Assembly (NCBI GenBank): GCA_046295975.1
Contig: JBKBMG010000002.1
Location: 189,933-253,932 of the forward strand
DNA length: 64,000 bases
Direction: 5' to 3'
Origin: UBA2357 sp046295975
Lineage (GTDB): Bacteria; Pseudomonadota; Gammaproteobacteria; Burkholderiales; Rhodocyclaceae
Part shown: positions 27,805 to 35,577 of the stretch, in pieces
Numbering within the stretch: the stretch's first letter is position 1
Layout: each line of letters begins with the position of its first letter
Translations under genes and position numbers: made by a program
Notes under the pieces: model-generated
Told to the model about the DNA's origin: nothing
Seen by the model: the letters and a program-made list of their open reading frames with translations, nothing else
Databases searched by the model: none

Positions 27805-28734
27805 TTAGCCCTCCTCCGCGCGCCCTGTCGCTTCAGCTTGGAACACGCCGCGCGCATGGCACAGGTCCGCCCAGGCCCGCGCCTTGTCGGCCGGATTGCG
27901 GAGCAGATAGGCGGGATGGTAGGTGACGACGACAGGAACGTCGCCCCGCCGGAACACCCTGCCCCGCGCCGCGTTGATCTTGATCTCCTGACCCAGCAGC
28001 GCCTGGGCCGCCGGGCGCCCCAGGGCCACGATCAAGCTCGGCCGTATCAGTGCAATCTGCCGTTCCAGGTAGGGCAGGCAGGTGGCAATCTCTTCTGCCT
28101 GCGGGGTACGGTTGAACGGTGGCCGGCATTTGACCGAATTGGCGATGTAGACGCCGTCGCTGCGCGCCAGACCGATGGCAGCAAGCATGGCGTCGAGCAG
28201 GCGCCCCGCCGGACCCACGAACGGTTCACCGCGTTTGTCCTCTTCGGCCCCAGGCCCTTCGCCGACGAACAACCAAGCTGCGCTGCGGTCTCCCACACCC
28301 GGCACCGCCTGCATACGACCTTCACACAGGCCGCAGGCGCTGCAGCTGCGGATATCGGCCTCAAGCGCTTCCCAATCGAGCGTGGCGATGCGGGCCGCGC
28401 GCGCGTCGACCGATTCCGAAGCCACAACCGGAGCGGTCCCGGATGTTGGCGATCGATCGACGTTTGCGGAAGCCACTGCCGCTGCCGTCCCATGGGTCTG
28501 CACAGGGGGCATGAAGGCCTTCAGTGGCCTGGCCGGAGCAGCGACGCGAGCCGGTGCCGCGGCCGGCACCTCGCCTGCCTCCGTCTGGACCGGGGCACGG
28601 ACCCGCGGCGGGCGTGCATCGGTGCGCATGCTGGTCGACTCGCTCGTCCCCGGCTCCGCACCTGGAATGCGCAGTCGCCATAGTGGACCTAGCCCCATCG
28701 CACCAAGGATTGCGGTACGGCGCGGATTCGTCAT
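27805..28734 (-). CDS. Type-4 (Fe-S) uracil-DNA glycosylase with N-terminal extension
   Basis: Removes uracil from DNA. The UDG superfamily domain covers ~115-300 of 309 residues, with motif GEGPGAEEDKRGEPFVGPAG, the [4Fe-4S] ligands Cys134, Cys137 (CGLC), Cys203 (VKCRPP) and Cys219 (IATCL), and the C-terminal VTYHPAYLLRNP motif. About 110 residues before the domain are Ala/Pro/Thr-rich and probably disordered, as in SPO1 polymerase-related UDGs of some betaproteobacteria. The ATG overlaps the rimI stop by one base, making it the third gene of a tsaB-rimI-udg unit. Confidence 0.9.
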   Translation of the reverse strand: MTNPRRTAILGAMGLGPLWRLRIPGAEPGTSESTSMRTDARPPRVRAPVQTEAGEVPAAAPARVAAPARPLKAFMPPVQTHGTAAAVASANVDRSPTSGTAPVVASESVDARAARIATLDWEALEADIRSCSACGLCEGRMQAVPGVGDRSAAWLFVGEGPGAEEDKRGEPFVGPAGRLLDAMLAAIGLARSDGVYIANSVKCRPPFNRTPQAEEIATCLPYLERQIALIRPSLIVALGRPAAQALLGQEIKINAARGRVFRRGDVPVVVTYHPAYLLRNPADKARAWADLCHARGVFQAEATGRAEEG

Positions 28735-29195
28735 CACAGATCGCGCCTCATCACGATCGCATCCTCCCGACCACCATCGGCCGCCGGGTAATAGCGCGCA
28801 CGCCGGCCGATCGACTGGAACGCCATCTTCTTGTAGAGGGCCAGCGCAGGCAGGTTGGAAGGACGCACTTCGAGAAACATCTGGGTGGCGCCGCGCTCGC
28901 GCGCCTTGAGAAACAGGAAATCGAGCAAGCGCCGGGCATGGCCGCGTCGCTGTGCTTCCACACACACACTGACATTGAGCAGGTGCGCCTCATCGAGCAC
29001 CAGCAGTTGTACCGCGTAGGCAACGGGCTGGTCGTGGTGCCGCATCACCCAGCAGCCATAGCCAGCCTCCAACGAGTCGGAGAAGTTGCCACGCGTCCAG
29101 GGGAAGGCATGCAGACGCACCTCGTGCAACAGCACCCAGTCCAGATCGTCCGGACTCATTGGCGAGAAGCAGATGCCATCGTCACCGCCGGTCAC
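28734..29195 (-). CDS. rimI: Ribosomal protein S18 alanine N-acetyltransferase RimI
   Basis: GNAT-family N-terminal acetyltransferase (153 residues). The acetyl-CoA site is VSVCVEAQRRGHARRLLDFL and the C-terminal signature is NLPALALYKKMAFQSIGRRARYY. The GTG start is chosen because it overlaps the tsaB stop (GTGA), the normal arrangement of the tsaB-rimI pair; the frame is open far upstream through tsaB but that part is a shadow. Its own stop overlaps the UDG start. Confidence 0.93.
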   Translation of the reverse strand: MTGGDDGICFSPMSPDDLDWVLLHEVRLHAFPWTRGNFSDSLEAGYGCWVMRHHDQPVAYAVQLLVLDEAHLLNVSVCVEAQRRGHARRLLDFLFLKARERGATQMFLEVRPSNLPALALYKKMAFQSIGRRARYYPAADGGREDAIVMRRDL

Positions 29196-29890
29196 GCCCG
29201 CCCTCCCCGTGCCAGGCGCTCCGCCGTGGTCAGCGCGACCTTGTTGCGCACATACAGCGGGCTCGCCATCTCCGGTGCGACGAGCAGCCCCTGTCTGGCC
29301 AGGTGTCGGGCAATCTCGGCAACCTGCGCCGCGCGTGGATGGTGATCGGCCAATCGCCTGGGCAGGGACCGATCCAGGTCCGCGGACAGGGACTCGCGAT
29401 AGGCGGAGAAGGCCGAACCAATCGCCATCCACTCCACATCTGCCGCCGGCGTCGGCAAGGCGTGCGGCGCAGCGCAAACCGGAGCGACCAGTTCGACGGG
29501 AGGCAGCCCGGCCTGAACGCGGTAGCACGCTGCGTACGCCTCGGCCATGCGCGCATCGGTCGCGACGTACACCCACTCTGCCAGCGCATCCAGGCTCAAG
29601 GCTGCCAGACTGCACACCGGCGCGGTGGCCGTGTCGTGCCCCATGGCAAAGCCTTGCGCAACCGCACAGGCCAGTCGCACGCCGGTGAATGCGCCCGGCC
29701 CGGCTCCGAACGCGAACACGTCGATTTGCCCCAGTCCCAGCCCTGCTTCGGCAAGCAATGAATGGACGGTCGGGATCAGTCTTTCAGAGTGATTGGCGTG
29801 GCCTTCGAGCTCACGACTCAGGGTTTCGTGATCGAGGGTCAGCGCAATAGATGCGTGTTCGCAGGAGGTTTCGAGCGCAAGAATCTTCAT
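29192..29890 (-). CDS. tsaB: tRNA threonylcarbamoyladenosine biosynthesis protein TsaB
   Basis: Partner of TsaD in making t6A37 of ANN-decoding tRNAs. The 232 residues have the ASKHA fold start MKILALETSCEHASIAL and the GPGAFTGVRLACAVAQGFA signature that defines TsaB. The ATG giving MKILALETS is chosen; upstream codons are not conserved. A TACAAT -10-like element lies nine bases before the ATG with no ribosome site, so the message may be nearly leaderless. Confidence 0.95.
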   Translation of the reverse strand: MKILALETSCEHASIALTLDHETLSRELEGHANHSERLIPTVHSLLAEAGLGLGQIDVFAFGAGPGAFTGVRLACAVAQGFAMGHDTATAPVCSLAALSLDALAEWVYVATDARMAEAYAACYRVQAGLPPVELVAPVCAAPHALPTPAADVEWMAIGSAFSAYRESLSADLDRSLPRRLADHHPRAAQVAEIARHLARQGLLVAPEMASPLYVRNKVALTTAERLARGGRA

Positions 29891-29899
29891 AGCGCCCGC

Positions 29900-29905
29900 A
29901 TTGTA
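29900..29905 (-). promoter_or_regulatory. Candidate -10 element for tsaB-rimI-udg
   Basis: TACAAT on the minus strand, 5 of 6 to consensus, nine bases before the tsaB ATG. A start site at the usual distance would fall two or three bases before the start codon. The -35 region is weak. Confidence 0.35.
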
Positions 29906-30105
29906 GCGTTTGCCGACCGGACCGGGCAGCGTAGCGGTGGAGCCGGACAATGCGCGCCCAGCAAGGTCGCGATGATCGATGGCGGAACCCCGCCAGACCG
30001 CGGGCACCGGTCCGGCCACCGCGGCGCTGCTCGCGGCCGAGTTGCCAAGAACCTCACTACCGGTAACGTGCACTCCACGGCATGGGCATGGAAACGCCGC
30101 AAGCG

Positions 30106-30546
30106 TCAGCGATGTTCGCCTGTTGGCGGATAGACCTCGCGCATCGATTCGCGCAACTCGCGGCGCAACGCGTCGCGCTCTTCCACGCTCAAGCGCTTGC
30201 GTTCGCCCCGGGGTTCGAAATACTGTCCGTCCCGGACGAGCACCCGACGCAGCTCGCTACGATGCGTGGGAGGGGGCGCCGTCATTACGGTTGGCGGTTC
30301 GACTAGGCTGTCGGCGTCGAGCCGGATCTCAGCCTCGCCCGGAGTACGGCGATCGGCACCAGCGCGGAGATCGGCGGCAGCAGGCGAAGCCAGCATGGAA
30401 CAGGTTGCCAACGCCAGTGCGCTGGAACACAGAGCCCGCAGACGCAGTCGAAGCTGCGCGCGTACGCCGGACACCCCGGCTGCGGCCGTGCCCCTCTTTC
30501 CGTCACGCCGGGGTTTGGACACAATATGAAAACTGTAACGCGTCAT
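30106..30546 (-). CDS. Hypothetical exported protein with conserved basic/acidic C-terminus
   Basis: Encodes up to 146 residues. A signal-peptide-like segment (LRALCSSALALATCSMLASPAAA) ends near an AAA-D cleavage site. The mature part is Pro/Arg-rich, and the C-terminus LSVEERDALRRELRESMREVYPP resembles the short LTPEERxxLRRDI tail found in many small exported betaproteobacterial proteins. The start is uncertain: an ATG (MTRYSFHIV) is given, and a GTG at 30474 would place the signal peptide at the N-terminus. No function is known to me. It is divergent from ompR. Confidence 0.6.
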   Translation of the reverse strand: MTRYSFHIVSKPRRDGKRGTAAAGVSGVRAQLRLRLRALCSSALALATCSMLASPAAADLRAGADRRTPGEAEIRLDADSLVEPPTVMTAPPPTHRSELRRVLVRDGQYFEPRGERKRLSVEERDALRRELRESMREVYPPTGEHR

Positions 30547-30770
30547 CTGAAGATACGGCATGGGCGGCGATGTTCTGCGTTCGCAAGGTACATGCGATCG
30601 AACATACACCCAAAGCGGTATTCGAGTCCGTTACGGAATGCACGCTTGGCGCAAGTTTGTAAGCGGGTATTGCCCGTATCGCGCCACCTTACGAAGCGTT
30701 ACCCTTGTACTGCATGGCCATCTGCCGCGCCCGTTAGCATGCGCTGCCGCGGCACAACAGGATTTCCGAC

Positions 30771-31523
30771 ATGAACCAGAAAGTACGCTACAAGGTTTTG
30801 CTGGTCGACGACGACGCGCGCCTGCGCGACCTGCTGTCCCGATACCTTCTCGAACAAGGTTTTTCGGTGAAGGCGGTCACCGACGGAGCAAGCATGGACC
30901 GCGCGCTGCATCGCGAGCACTTCGACCTGATGGTGCTCGACCTCATGCTCCCGGGCGAGGACGGACTGGCAATCTGCCGACGTCTGCGTGCCGCGGAGAA
31001 CAACCTGCCCATCGTGATGCTGACGGCCAAGGGGGACGAGGTCGATCGCATTATCGGCCTGGAGATGGGCGCGGACGATTATCTGCCCAAGCCGTTCAAC
31101 CCCCGCGAGCTCGTTGCCCGCATCCACGCGGTGATGCGCCGCCGCCCGGCCGTACTGCCCGGCGCCCCCACGGTAGACGACGAAGTCGTGCGCTTCGGCC
31201 GTGTCGAGGTCAACCTGGGCACGCGCGTGCTGGTGCGCGAAGGCGAGGAGATCGCGCTGACCACCGGCGAGTTCTCGCTCCTCAAGGTCTTGCTCCAGCA
31301 TCCGCGCCAGCCGCTGTCGCGCGACAAACTCATGGAGCTTGCGCGTGGCCGCGAATATGGTGTTTTCGACCGCGCCATCGACGTGCAGGTGAGCCGCCTG
31401 CGCAAACTCGTGGAGGAAGACCCGTCCAAGCCCCGGTACATCCAGACCGTGTGGGGTTTTGGCTATGTTTTCGTTCCGGAAGAAAGTTCGCGCGAGGAAA
31501 CCGACGAGGAGCACGCCGAGTGA
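30771..31523 (+). CDS. ompR: OmpR-family response regulator
   Basis: Transcription factor of the OmpR/PhoB class (250 residues). The receiver has VDDDARLRD, phospho-Asp57 in VLDLMLPGEDG, the threonine in VMLTAKG and KPFNPREL. The winged-helix DNA-binding domain (~140-240) includes LTTGEFSLLKVLLQ and VSRLRKLVEEDPSKPRYIQTVWGFGYVF, very similar to enteric OmpR. It is followed directly by its kinase, supporting OmpR/EnvZ envelope or osmotic signalling. The C-terminal tail is acidic. Confidence 0.92.
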   Translation: MNQKVRYKVLLVDDDARLRDLLSRYLLEQGFSVKAVTDGASMDRALHREHFDLMVLDLMLPGEDGLAICRRLRAAENNLPIVMLTAKGDEVDRIIGLEMGADDYLPKPFNPRELVARIHAVMRRRPAVLPGAPTVDDEVVRFGRVEVNLGTRVLVREGEEIALTTGEFSLLKVLLQHPRQPLSRDKLMELARGREYGVFDRAIDVQVSRLRKLVEEDPSKPRYIQTVWGFGYVFVPEESSREETDEEHAE

Positions 31524-33014
31524 TTGCCTGCGCGGCGGCTGGTTTCCGCGGCTGACGTGATCCGCCTGCTGGCGGGCGCCCTGCCCCGCTCCCTTCTCTG
31601 GCAGACGTTCCTGCTCATCGCGCTGGTGCTGATCCTGGCGCTGGTCGCATGGTCTCAGATATTCCGCCATTTCCAGGAACCGGCGCGCGCCCGCGACCTC
31701 GCGCAGATGGTCGCCAGCGTGGTAAATCTCACCCGCACTGCCCTGATCAACGCCGAGGTATCGAAGCGCACCGAGTTGCTCATCGACCTGGCGGCGCTCG
31801 AGGGCATTCGCATCTACCCCTCCGAGCCGTCGGACGAAACCCTGCCACTACCCGACACGCGTCCGATGTCGCTGCTTGCCGAGGAGATACGCCGCCAGTT
31901 GGGCGACCACACCCTTCTGGCTTCCCGCTGGAAGACGCTGGACGGTTTCTGGGTGAGCTTCCGCCTGGAGCCGGACGATCCGGAGGACTTCTGGGTCATG
32001 TTGCCGCCGGAGCGGCTGCAGCAGGTGGGGGCCCTGGACTGGCTGATGTGGGGGTCGGGTGCCTTGCTCGTCGCGCTGGTGGGGGCCTTCCTCATTGTCA
32101 CCCGCGTCAGCACGCCCTTGCGCAGTCTGGCGAGGACGGCCCGCCTGGTCGGTAGCGGCAAGCGGCCGCCTGCCCTGCCGGAAGACGGCCCCATGGAAAT
32201 CGCCGCTGTCGCGCACGCCTTCAACCAGATGGCCGGTGATCTGGCACGCACCGACGCCGAGCGCACCCTGATCCTGGCCGGCGTATCCCACGATCTGCGC
32301 ACCCCGCTTGCACGACTGAGGCTGGGTGTGGAAATGTCCGGCGCCCCCGACGACGATGTGACCGCCATGGTCGCCGACATCGAGGAGATGGATCGCATCA
32401 TCGGACAGTTCCTGGATTTCGGTCGCGGCGAGGACCAGCAACCGCTGGAGGACGTGGACGCAGTCGAGGTCGTACGCGAAATCGCCGAGCCATACCGCCT
32501 GCGGGGCACGGATCTACTCCTGTTCCTGCCCGCGCATCTGACCTTGTCGCTGCGTCGGCTGCCGTTCCGGCGCGCCATCACCAACGTGATCGACAACGCG
32601 ATACGCTATGCGGGTGACGACCAGCCGATCGAAATTCGCGCCGTCAAATCGGGAAATGAAGCCCTGCTGGAGATCGCGGACCTTGGGCCGGGCATTCCCG
32701 AAGCCGACATGCCCCGCATGCTGCAACCGTTCACCCGGCTGGAGGAAGCCCGATCGAATACCAAGGGCGCCGGACTCGGGCTGGCGATCGTCGACCGGAT
32801 CATGCGCGCTCACGGGGGTAGAATCGAATTGCTTCCGCGCGACCCGCACGGCTTGCGGGTCATCCTGCATTTCCCGCTCCCGCCGGCAAGGCGGACGGGC
32901 GGTACCGCCGCTCCCGCCGGCCCGGCGGTAGAGAAATCCCACCCGGACATGAGTGTGGCACGGCTCCCCGATACCGCCGGGTCGACCGACCACGCCCAGT
33001 CCCAAGGCAACTGA
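31524..33014 (+). CDS. envZ: EnvZ-family sensor histidine kinase
   Basis: Membrane histidine kinase partnering the preceding OmpR. The ~496 residues contain a first membrane helix (LWQTFLLIALVLILALVAW), a periplasmic loop of ~110 residues, a second helix (WGSGALLVALVGAFLIV), HAMP, the H-box (AGVSHDLRTPLARLRLG), and the ATPase N, G1 and G2 boxes (NVIDNAIRYAG, ADLGPGIPE, GAGLGLAIVDRI). A ~45-residue Ala/Pro-rich tail follows. The TTG right after the ompR stop opens the frame; a GTG at 31557 is the other plausible start. The trHb gene begins 15 bases after the stop. Confidence 0.9.
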   Translation: MPARRLVSAADVIRLLAGALPRSLLWQTFLLIALVLILALVAWSQIFRHFQEPARARDLAQMVASVVNLTRTALINAEVSKRTELLIDLAALEGIRIYPSEPSDETLPLPDTRPMSLLAEEIRRQLGDHTLLASRWKTLDGFWVSFRLEPDDPEDFWVMLPPERLQQVGALDWLMWGSGALLVALVGAFLIVTRVSTPLRSLARTARLVGSGKRPPALPEDGPMEIAAVAHAFNQMAGDLARTDAERTLILAGVSHDLRTPLARLRLGVEMSGAPDDDVTAMVADIEEMDRIIGQFLDFGRGEDQQPLEDVDAVEVVREIAEPYRLRGTDLLLFLPAHLTLSLRRLPFRRAITNVIDNAIRYAGDDQPIEIRAVKSGNEALLEIADLGPGIPEADMPRMLQPFTRLEEARSNTKGAGLGLAIVDRIMRAHGGRIELLPRDPHGLRVILHFPLPPARRTGGTAAPAGPAVEKSHPDMSVARLPDTAGSTDHAQSQGN

Positions 33015-33028
33015 ACGAGGACCAGTAC

Positions 33029-33460
33029 GTGGCCACCACACCCTATGAACTCATCGGAGGGGAACGCACCGTCGCCCAACTGGTGACACGTTTCTACGAA
33101 CTCATGGATAACCTGCCGGCCGCGCAGGGCATCCGTGCCATGCATGCGCCGGATCTGGGCGACGCACCGGAAAAACTGCGCCTGTTCCTCACAGGCTGGC
33201 TGGGTGGTCCCAACGTCTACGTGGAACGCTACGGCCCGCCCTTTCTCCGCGCCCGCCACCTGCCCTTTGCCATCGGCAGTTCCGAGCGCGACCAGTGGAT
33301 GCTGTGTATGCGCCAGGCGCTCGATGAGTGCATCGCCGACCGCGCCGTGCGGGACAAGTTGTACGAAGCCTTGTGGGGGCTTGCCAACCACATGCGCAAC
33401 CGCGCCGACCCAGGTTCCTCCGCAGGTACGACCGCAAACAACAGCGCCGAACCGGTATAA
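33029..33460 (+). CDS. Group II truncated hemoglobin (GlbO/trHbO type)
   Basis: Heme protein of 143 residues with the 2-over-2 globin fold, implicated in oxygen, NO or peroxide chemistry. The proximal heme ligand is His77 in RARHLPFAIG, Trp90 (G8) in RDQWMLCM marks group II, and Tyr23 occupies the B10 region (RFYELM). The ERYGPPFLR segment is typical. It starts with GTG, with GAGGA eight bases before it. It lies between envZ and yciB on one strand with short gaps, so it is probably co-expressed with the two-component system. Confidence 0.9.
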   Translation: MATTPYELIGGERTVAQLVTRFYELMDNLPAAQGIRAMHAPDLGDAPEKLRLFLTGWLGGPNVYVERYGPPFLRARHLPFAIGSSERDQWMLCMRQALDECIADRAVRDKLYEALWGLANHMRNRADPGSSAGTTANNSAEPV

Positions 33461-33469
33461 TGCCGCGCC

Positions 33470-34087
33470 ATGAAGCTCGTATTCGACCTGTTGCCGGTCA
33501 TCCTGTTCTTCCTCGCCTACCAGTTAGCCGGCAGCCACGAAGCCGCTTCGCATGCGCTGGCCACGACACTGCTCGGACCGCTTCCTGCCTCGCAGGCGCC
33601 GATTCTGCTCGCCACCATCGTGGCCATTCTCGCCACCCTGCTCCAGGTGACCGCGATCGCACTCAGCGGCCGGCGGGTGGAACGGATGATGTGGATCAGT
33701 CTGGCGCTGATCCTTGCCATGGGTGGACTGACACTGGCTTTCCACAACCCCGATTTCATCAAATGGAAGCCGACGGCGCTGTACTGGGTGTTTGCACTAA
33801 GCCTTTGGGGGTCGAGCGCGTTTCTGGGCAAGAATCTCATCCGTGCTGCACTTGAGTCGCGCATCCGCTTGCCGATGATGGTCTGGAGCCGACTCAATCT
33901 GGCGTGGTCCGCCTTCTTTACCGCGATGGGGGGCCTCAATCTCGCGATCGCCTATGCTTTCTCCGAAGCGGTGTGGGTGAACTTCAAGATGTTCGGCAGC
34001 CTGCTGCTCACGTTTGCATTCGTCCTCGCCCAGGGCGTTTACCTGTCGCGCCACGCCCAACCCATCGAAGAGGAGAATACCGCCTGA
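33470..34087 (+). CDS. yciB: Inner-membrane septation protein A family (YciB/IspZ)
   Basis: Integral membrane protein (205 residues, five or six helices) involved in cell-envelope integrity and division. Family features are the start MKLVFDLLPVILFFLAYQLAG, the FHNPDFIKWKPTALYWVFA segment and the WVNFKMFGSLLLTFAFVLAQ C-terminal helix. It begins nine bases after the globin stop; its own stop overlaps the yciI ATG by one base. The order yciB-yciI-bolA-parvulin is typical of betaproteobacteria. Confidence 0.94.
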   Translation: MKLVFDLLPVILFFLAYQLAGSHEAASHALATTLLGPLPASQAPILLATIVAILATLLQVTAIALSGRRVERMMWISLALILAMGGLTLAFHNPDFIKWKPTALYWVFALSLWGSSAFLGKNLIRAALESRIRLPMMVWSRLNLAWSAFFTAMGGLNLAIAYAFSEAVWVNFKMFGSLLLTFAFVLAQGVYLSRHAQPIEEENTA

Positions 34088-34386
34088 TGTTTTATGCACT
34101 CATTGGCGAAGACGCACCGGGCACGCTCGAAACCCGTCTTGCCGCCCGTCCAGCCCATCTGGCGCGACTTGAGGCCTTGCGTAACGAAGGGCGTCTGTTG
34201 CTCGCGGGCCCCATGCCGGCGATAGACGCTGCGGACCCTGGCCCTGCCGGTTTCGCAGGTAGCCTGGTTGTCGCGGAATTTACGTCACTTGCCGACGCAG
34301 AAGCCTGGCTCGCACAGGATCCCTACGTGACGGAGGGCGTGTTTGCCCGTACCCGCGTGCATCCGTTCAAGAAGGTGCTGCCATGA
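34087..34386 (+). CDS. yciI: YciI family protein
   Basis: Small cytoplasmic protein of 99 residues with a dimeric ferredoxin-like fold; the biochemical role is not established. The conserved His (RPAHLARLEAL) and Asp (LAQDPYVTEGVF) of the putative active site are present, as is the GRLLLAGPMP turn. The ATG overlapping the yciB stop is chosen over upstream in-frame codons. The stop overlaps bolA (ATGA). Confidence 0.92.
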   Translation: MFYALIGEDAPGTLETRLAARPAHLARLEALRNEGRLLLAGPMPAIDAADPGPAGFAGSLVVAEFTSLADAEAWLAQDPYVTEGVFARTRVHPFKKVLP

Positions 34387-34664
34387 CGCCGACCATGGAG
34401 TTGATGCGCGAAAAACTCGCCACGCTCGTACCGCTTTCGATCGAGATCACCGACGACAGCGCCCTGCACGCTGGTCATGCCGGTGCACAGGGTGGTGGTG
34501 GGCACTACCGGCTTGCCATCGTGTCCGACGTCTTCGCGGGCAAGAACACGGTGGCGCGTCACCGCTTGATCTATGACGCGCTCGGCGACATGATGCAGAA
34601 TCGCATCCATGCCCTCGGAATCACCGCACGCACGGCCGACGAGGCCGAAAATCAACCCAAGTAA
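34383..34664 (+). CDS. bolA: BolA family protein
   Basis: BolA-like protein (93 residues) that works with monothiol glutaredoxins in Fe-S or iron handling, or as a morphology-linked transcription factor. The fold signature includes GGGGHYRLAIVSDVFAGKNTVARHRLIYDAL and the conserved histidine in ARHRLIY. A short loop insert (HAGHAGAQGGGG) is seen before the second strand. It overlaps yciI by four bases and precedes the parvulin by 19. Confidence 0.92.
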   Translation: MTPTMELMREKLATLVPLSIEITDDSALHAGHAGAQGGGGHYRLAIVSDVFAGKNTVARHRLIYDALGDMMQNRIHALGITARTADEAENQPK

Positions 34665-34683
34665 CACAAGCAGAGGAATATTG

Positions 34684-35466
34684 ATGAAACGCTTTCCCAG
34701 CCGTCTCGCGCTCACGCTGATCGCCGGACTGTTCGCCCACACCGTCTTCGCTGCCGAACCCGTCGCCACCGTCAATGGCCAGGTCATCCCGGCGGCGCGC
34801 GCATCCATCATGATGGACGAACAGCGCACCCAGGGCGCCACCGAAACCCCGCAACTGCGCGACGCGATCCGCGAAGAGCTGATCCGCCGCGAAGTGCTTG
34901 CCCAAGCAGCGGTCAACGCCGGTCTCGACAAGGGCGACGACGTCAAGGCCCAGATGGATCTGGCCCGCCAGGCGGTGCTGATCCGTGCGTACCTGATGGA
35001 CTACGTCCAGAACAACCCGGTGACCGACATCGAGATCATCGCCGAGTACGAGAGCATCAAGAACCGCATGGGTGGCAAGGAATACAAGCCCCGCCATGTA
35101 CTGGTCGAGACCGAGGACCAGGCCAAGGCGATCATCGCCAAATTGGCCGCGGGCGAGAGTTTCGAGGAACTGGCCAAGCAGTCCATGGACCCGGGCTCCA
35201 AGGAGCGTGGCGGCGAACTCGGCTGGAGCAACCCCGGCATGTTCGTGAAGCCCTTCTCCGAGGCCATGGTGGCGCTTGAGAAAGGCAAGTACACCACCGC
35301 CCCGGTGAAGAGCGATTTCGGCTACCACGTCATCCTGCTCGACGACATCCGCGACATGGAAGCGCCGCCGCTGGATGAGGTCAAGCCGCAACTGCAGCAG
35401 CGCCTGCAACAGCAACGCGTCGAACAGCATCTGCTCGACCTGCGTGCCAAGGCCGACGTCAAGTAA
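34684..35466 (+). CDS. Periplasmic parvulin-type peptidyl-prolyl isomerase
   Basis: Folding catalyst of the PpiC/PpiD/SurA group (260 residues). A signal peptide (MKRFPSRLALTLIAGLFAHTVFA) precedes an N-terminal chaperone-like helical domain. The rotamase domain (~135-235) has RHVLVETEDQAKAI, FEELAKQSMDPGSKERGGELGW and the FGYHVILLDD end. The ATG with AGAGGAA a few bases before it is used; in-frame codons upstream lie within bolA. It is the last gene of the ompR-to-parvulin run and ends at a strong terminator. Confidence 0.93.
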   Translation: MKRFPSRLALTLIAGLFAHTVFAAEPVATVNGQVIPAARASIMMDEQRTQGATETPQLRDAIREELIRREVLAQAAVNAGLDKGDDVKAQMDLARQAVLIRAYLMDYVQNNPVTDIEIIAEYESIKNRMGGKEYKPRHVLVETEDQAKAIIAKLAAGESFEELAKQSMDPGSKERGGELGWSNPGMFVKPFSEAMVALEKGKYTTAPVKSDFGYHVILLDDIRDMEAPPLDEVKPQLQQRLQQQRVEQHLLDLRAKADVK

Positions 35467-35475
35467 TCGAGATCT

Positions 35476-35492
35476 GCAGGCCTTCGGCCTGC
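35476..35492. repeat. Small hairpin after the parvulin gene
   Basis: GCAGGCC-TTC-GGCCTGC, a perfect seven-base stem with a three-base loop just before the main terminator. It may contribute to transcript ending. Confidence 0.5.
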
Positions 35493-35498
35493 ATCAAT

Positions 35499-35526
35499 AA
35501 AAACGGGGCCGATCGGCCCCGTTTTT
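35499..35526. terminator. Bidirectional terminator between parvulin and acyl-CoA dehydrogenase genes
   Basis: Perfect 28-base palindrome with arms AAAAACGGGGCCGA and TCGGCCCCGTTTTT. The GC stem is flanked by A5 and T5, so it can terminate transcription from both converging genes. Confidence 0.88.
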
Positions 35527-35577
35527 ACTGGATAGGATTCGCCGCCACAGGCGCGACGAAACAACCGGAACACCACT

